Origin: Desulfuromusa sp.
Lineage (GTDB): Bacteria; Desulfobacterota; Desulfuromonadia; Desulfuromonadales; Geopsychrobacteraceae
Reading direction: 5' to 3'
Length of the DNA stretch: 64,000 nt
NCBI GenBank assembly: GCA_016744595.1
Contig: JADGEB010000002.1
Span: 76,461 to 140,460, forward strand
This document shows, piece after piece, positions 61,161 to 64,000 of this stretch; positions within the stretch are counted from its first letter, which is position 1, and every line of letters begins with the position of its first letter. The notes beneath the pieces are model-generated. The model saw only the letters and a program-made list of their open reading frames with translations. It had not been told where the DNA came from and did no database searches. The position numbers and the translations under genes were made by a program.

Positions 61161-62975
61161 TCAAAATTGAAATGTTCCAGATCTGAGCTGTTGCAGGCGT
61201 TCTGGTTCGAGATGATTCAGGGTGAAATACTCCCGTTCCAGCTCTTCGATGTAAAAATGGTCAAGGCCACTGTTGGCTAAAAAATCATTTCGTAGATCAA
61301 TATCATGGTTGGCGATAATTTTCGGAAGAAGTTGGCGCAGATACATTGCTTCCTTTTTGATGTCATGAACTACGGTTTGAAATAGTGTTGGATCAAGGGG
61401 AGTACTAATAATGCCACGCACCAGAAGCTCATCATTTAGTTCTTTGCAGAGCTCTTCTTGTTCAAATCTGGTATTGTAGCGTGAATAACGGGTACGGATG
61501 CGATCCTTGGCATGGCTAAGGACAATATTGTAAAGCTTCTCTTCACCATCGATCATTTTCAGCTCGGCTGTTAATCTCTTAACGCTAGAAACACCGGCAG
61601 CAACCTCATTCAGACCCTTTTTGAGACACAATAGTTTCTGCCGTCCAAACCGTCCCAGGTAGTGATTAACTATAATATCTTCAAAAAATAGCTTGTCAAA
61701 GAGCCCTTTTACTAATTTGCTAAATTCTTGACGGCTATCCAACAGGCTTCGGAGTAACTCTTCTGTTGGTCGGTAACTTTCCATGAAAGCGATCTGACTG
61801 ATGTTGGTTGAGGTGCTATCGTAGCGGTCAAAAAATGTAATGATATAGGAAAAATCTTCCAGCAACGATAGTGGAGCTCCTTCGCGAATTTGTTCATCGA
61901 ATAATTGTCCTGTTTCAAGCAGGAGCTTTTCAAAGCTGTGATCATGGTTGCGGCGGGCATGCTGCTTGGCAAAGAGCAGCTGAATCATGTCTCTCCTGCC
62001 AATTCCCTTACGCAACAGCAGATCATGCAGGATGTCTCTGGCAATTGCAGTGTATTCAGGCTCATGGACAATGCTGCAGACTTCAGCTTTTAATTTGTCA
62101 TCTAGCGCTGATAACAAGGCTGAAGGGATTTCATTGCGTAGAGCAAGAGTTTTTAACCGAGTCAGCCGAGCATGTTGTTGCCGATCGATATCGCCCTGCT
62201 GATAACATTCAACCAACACCTTTTTATAGTCATCAATAATCCGATAATTGTCACGATGCTGATACATCACATCGATACAAACCCGTTCTCGTTGATAGGG
62301 ATCGACCCCCAAATTGTCTGCAAGATCCTGAAGGGCTGTCTTGGTGTTTTGTGAAATTGAGCGATCTTGATAATAGAGAGTCTGAAACTCTTGTTGAAAA
62401 TGCCGGTGATTAATGTCGGATAGCCGCACCAGGTAGATAGTGCAATATTCTGGCAGTTGATCAAGTAGAGATTCTGCCAGTTTGGAATCATCTTGACGGT
62501 TGAGGTTGGGTATCCGTTTAAGGGTTTTGCCGAGATAGCGAAGGATCTGTTCTTGACGCAAACGATGAGTTTCATCTGTTAATCCGTTGATAAAAAAGAA
62601 ATAATTATCAACAGCGTGCCCTTTGAAAAAAATATCCTCATAGCTCTGTTCGGTATGGTTCAGTTTGTTGATTTCCAGCTGTCCTGATTGATTATAGCCA
62701 GCTCCAATGAGCATTAGGCGGTTGAAAATTCCTCCTTTACTTAGATCTGAGACTGGTTGATCCACACCAAACATATATTCACAAAATGTCCCACCTGTTC
62801 CAGCTTGGCGTAAACCGGTGGGGCTAAGAATAAGTTCGCTGCCTGGAGCAAAAAAACGCAAATGCTGATCTGTTACCTGAAAAAAATGGTGATGTGCGGT
62901 TCTGCAGCCAGCTGCGGTGGCAAAGTACTCAATTTTGTCATTTATTTTGCCATGTAGGCGTAACTCTGTGTTCAT
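61161..62975 (-). CDS. Uncharacterised 604-residue protein
   Basis: No known domain recognised. It is soluble, mostly helical after residue 150, and rich in charged and Gln residues; the first 150 residues are more beta-like (FFAPGSELILSPTGLRQAGTGGTFCEYMFGVDQP, YNQSGQLEINKLNHTEQSYEDIFFKGHAVDNYFFFINGLTDE). I recall similar long hypothetical proteins in Desulfuromonadales, but cannot name a family with confidence. It starts 4 bases after the PhnP-like gene and ends 29 bases before EF-G, so the three form one operon. No motif indicates a catalytic role. Confidence 0.8.
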   Translation of the reverse strand: MNTELRLHGKINDKIEYFATAAGCRTAHHHFFQVTDQHLRFFAPGSELILSPTGLRQAGTGGTFCEYMFGVDQPVSDLSKGGIFNRLMLIGAGYNQSGQLEINKLNHTEQSYEDIFFKGHAVDNYFFFINGLTDETHRLRQEQILRYLGKTLKRIPNLNRQDDSKLAESLLDQLPEYCTIYLVRLSDINHRHFQQEFQTLYYQDRSISQNTKTALQDLADNLGVDPYQRERVCIDVMYQHRDNYRIIDDYKKVLVECYQQGDIDRQQHARLTRLKTLALRNEIPSALLSALDDKLKAEVCSIVHEPEYTAIARDILHDLLLRKGIGRRDMIQLLFAKQHARRNHDHSFEKLLLETGQLFDEQIREGAPLSLLEDFSYIITFFDRYDSTSTNISQIAFMESYRPTEELLRSLLDSRQEFSKLVKGLFDKLFFEDIIVNHYLGRFGRQKLLCLKKGLNEVAAGVSSVKRLTAELKMIDGEEKLYNIVLSHAKDRIRTRYSRYNTRFEQEELCKELNDELLVRGIISTPLDPTLFQTVVHDIKKEAMYLRQLLPKIIANHDIDLRNDFLANSGLDHFYIEELEREYFTLNHLEPERLQQLRSGTFQF

Positions 62976-62979
62976 ATCG

Positions 62980-63777
62980 CTATTTCATTATTGCAGGATT
63001 AATCTGAAGGTTGAATTGTTGGCCATCGTAGGCCAGGTTGATTCCGTCAGGAAGTTCCAAATCATGAACAGGGTGATCAACCTCATGACTAAGGTGGGTG
63101 AGTACAGTTTGTTTTGCTCCAATTTTTTGTGCCATTTTAACTGCCTGTGGAATGTTAAAATGGGTATTATGTGGAGTAAAGCGTAGCCCATCCAGAACCA
63201 ATAGCTCCAAGTCGTTTAGAAGCGTCAGGGACGTTGGTGGTATATTATTGCAATCTGTCAGATAGGCAAAAGGGCCACAACGATAGCCGAAAGTTTCCAT
63301 CTTCCCGTGCAACATAGGGATTGGGGTCATTTTCAGGTTGAATAGCTCAATTGACTTATTGACTGGATGTAATTCCAGCTGTGGAATGTAGCTGGCAGGC
63401 TCAGACTTATCAAAAATATAACTAAAACTATTTCTAACTGTAGATAAGGTTTGTTTCGAGCCGTAAAGTGGAATAGGTTTCTTTGAGCGCAGGTTGAAAC
63501 CGCGCAGATCATCAATTCCATGGAGATGGTCAGCATGGCTGTGGGTATAGAAGACGGCATCAATCCTGTGAATATCCTCGCGTAACGCTTGTTGGCGTAG
63601 ATCGGTTGAGGTATCGATCAGAATATTGTATTTTCCGTAACTGAGAAGAGTACTACAGCGCGTACGTTGGTTGTGGGGGTGGTCAGAATGGCAAACCGCA
63701 CAGTGGCAGCCAATGACCGGGATGCCTGTACTGGTTCCAGAACCGAGAATGGTTATTTTTAAAGTATCTGCCTGCAT
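62980..63777 (-). CDS. PhnP-like MBL-fold phosphodiesterase
   Basis: 265 residues. ITILGSGTSTGIPVIGCHCAVC includes the Cys cluster (C24, C26, C29) that binds a structural zinc in PhnP. Catalytic THSHADHLHGIDDLRGF (His79, His81, Asp83, His84), MLHGK and a late HLSHEVDH complete the dinuclear metal site. PhnP cleaves cyclic phosphate of phosphoribosyl cyclic phosphate; related proteins act on other cyclic phosphodiesters, and no phn genes are nearby, so the substrate is open. First gene of the operon with the unknown protein and EF-G. No strong ribosome site. Confidence 0.9.
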   Translation of the reverse strand: MQADTLKITILGSGTSTGIPVIGCHCAVCHSDHPHNQRTRCSTLLSYGKYNILIDTSTDLRQQALREDIHRIDAVFYTHSHADHLHGIDDLRGFNLRSKKPIPLYGSKQTLSTVRNSFSYIFDKSEPASYIPQLELHPVNKSIELFNLKMTPIPMLHGKMETFGYRCGPFAYLTDCNNIPPTSLTLLNDLELLVLDGLRFTPHNTHFNIPQAVKMAQKIGAKQTVLTHLSHEVDHPVHDLELPDGINLAYDGQQFNLQINPAIMK

Positions 63778-63883
63778 TCTGAAGTTGTCCGGTGAAAAGT
63801 TGTAATTAGATTGCTAAACTACCATTTTAATTCAGTAGCAGACAACAATTGTTTAAATCTATGTCAGTGGGTAAAGGATAGCC

Positions 63884-64000
63884 ATGACAGAAACGAATCG
63901 ATCTGAGATTAACAAACTCTGTTCTCGCTGTATCCGGCAATGTAAGCAGCTGGACAGTATTGTTATGCTTGATTGTCCCCGGTTTCAACCTCGTCCGTTT
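63884..64000 (+). CDS. Cys-rich protein, 5' part (3' end outside window)
   Basis: The ATG at 63884 has AAAGGA 6 bases upstream and opens a frame that runs off the right edge (39 codons visible). It has CSRCIRQCKQ at residues 13-22 and a further Cys at about 33 (LDCPRF), a spacing that could bind zinc or an iron-sulfur cluster. Divergent from the PhnP-like gene by 106 bases. Family unknown. Confidence 0.6.
   Translation, partial: MTETNRSEINKLCSRCIRQCKQLDSIVMLDCPRFQPRPF

Noticed and set aside
1-64000. CRISPR arrays, tRNA, rRNA, integrase or intact insertion sequences
   Set aside because: Looked for and not seen: no regularly spaced repeats, no cloverleaf, and no transposase beyond the doubtful remnant at 37690.

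Overview
The window is about 44% GC by eye, densely coded, and has no rRNA, tRNA, CRISPR array or intact insertion sequence. It looks like chromosome from a metabolically versatile anaerobic or microaerophilic Gram-negative bacterium. Many sigma-54 activators, Cache-type hybrid kinases, TRAP transporters, iron-sulfur lactate/glycolate oxidases, GspA/GspB and Tat substrates fit a Desulfuromonadales-like member of Desulfobacterota. That placement is inference from gene content, not from a marker gene.

Layout. 1-8.6 kb: end of an M16 peptidase, a triple-GAF sigma-54 activator, and a signalling pair (HDOD histidine kinase plus REC-PAS-GGDEF-EAL protein). 8.7-19.5 kb: LysR regulator divergent from a polar amino acid ABC transporter, followed by an enolase-superfamily enzyme, an M20 amidohydrolase, a MOFRL-type glycerate kinase, arginase, ornithine aminotransferase and a DMT transporter. 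Together these look like a route that imports and opens an arginine-containing compound and carries it to glutamate semialdehyde. 19.6-26 kb: minus-strand operon dctP-dctQ-dctM-usp-glcD-glcF for uptake and oxidation of a 2-hydroxy acid. 26.2-31 kb: thiolase, fused CoA transferase, 3-hydroxybutyrate dehydrogenase and a PAS sigma-54 activator, i.e. ketone-body/butyrate metabolism behind a good -24/-12 promoter. 31.3-34 kb: lutC and a fused lutB-lutA for lactate oxidation. The promoters of the TRAP/glycolate oxidase and lut operons share the same build: TTGACA, 17 bp, TAGNAT, then a TGGTAAGACCA palindrome at the start point. They are probably one lactate regulon under a FadR-type GntR protein.

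34.2-43 kb: Cache hybrid kinase, trxC, hemolysin III protein, a likely small RNA gene (promoter to terminator, no ORF), gspA-gspB and a periplasmic-binding-domain hybrid kinase. 43-50.4 kb: minus-strand operon GntR-hyuA-hyuB-dctP-dctQ-dctM, coupling a TRAP transporter to a hydantoinase/oxoprolinase-type enzyme. 50.6-52.9 kb: an ABC-F ATPase and a small lipoprotein. 53-58.6 kb: the most unusual block, on the minus strand: FadR-type regulator, small Tat-like protein, polytopic membrane protein with His/Trp-rich loops, Tat-exported MBL-fold hydrolase, and a G3E (CobW) GTPase carrying a roughly 300-residue unknown N-terminal region. I cannot match this to a known system. 59-64 kb: a stand-alone EF-G paralogue, a 604-residue unknown protein, a PhnP-like MBL hydrolase, and the start of a Cys-rich protein at the right edge.
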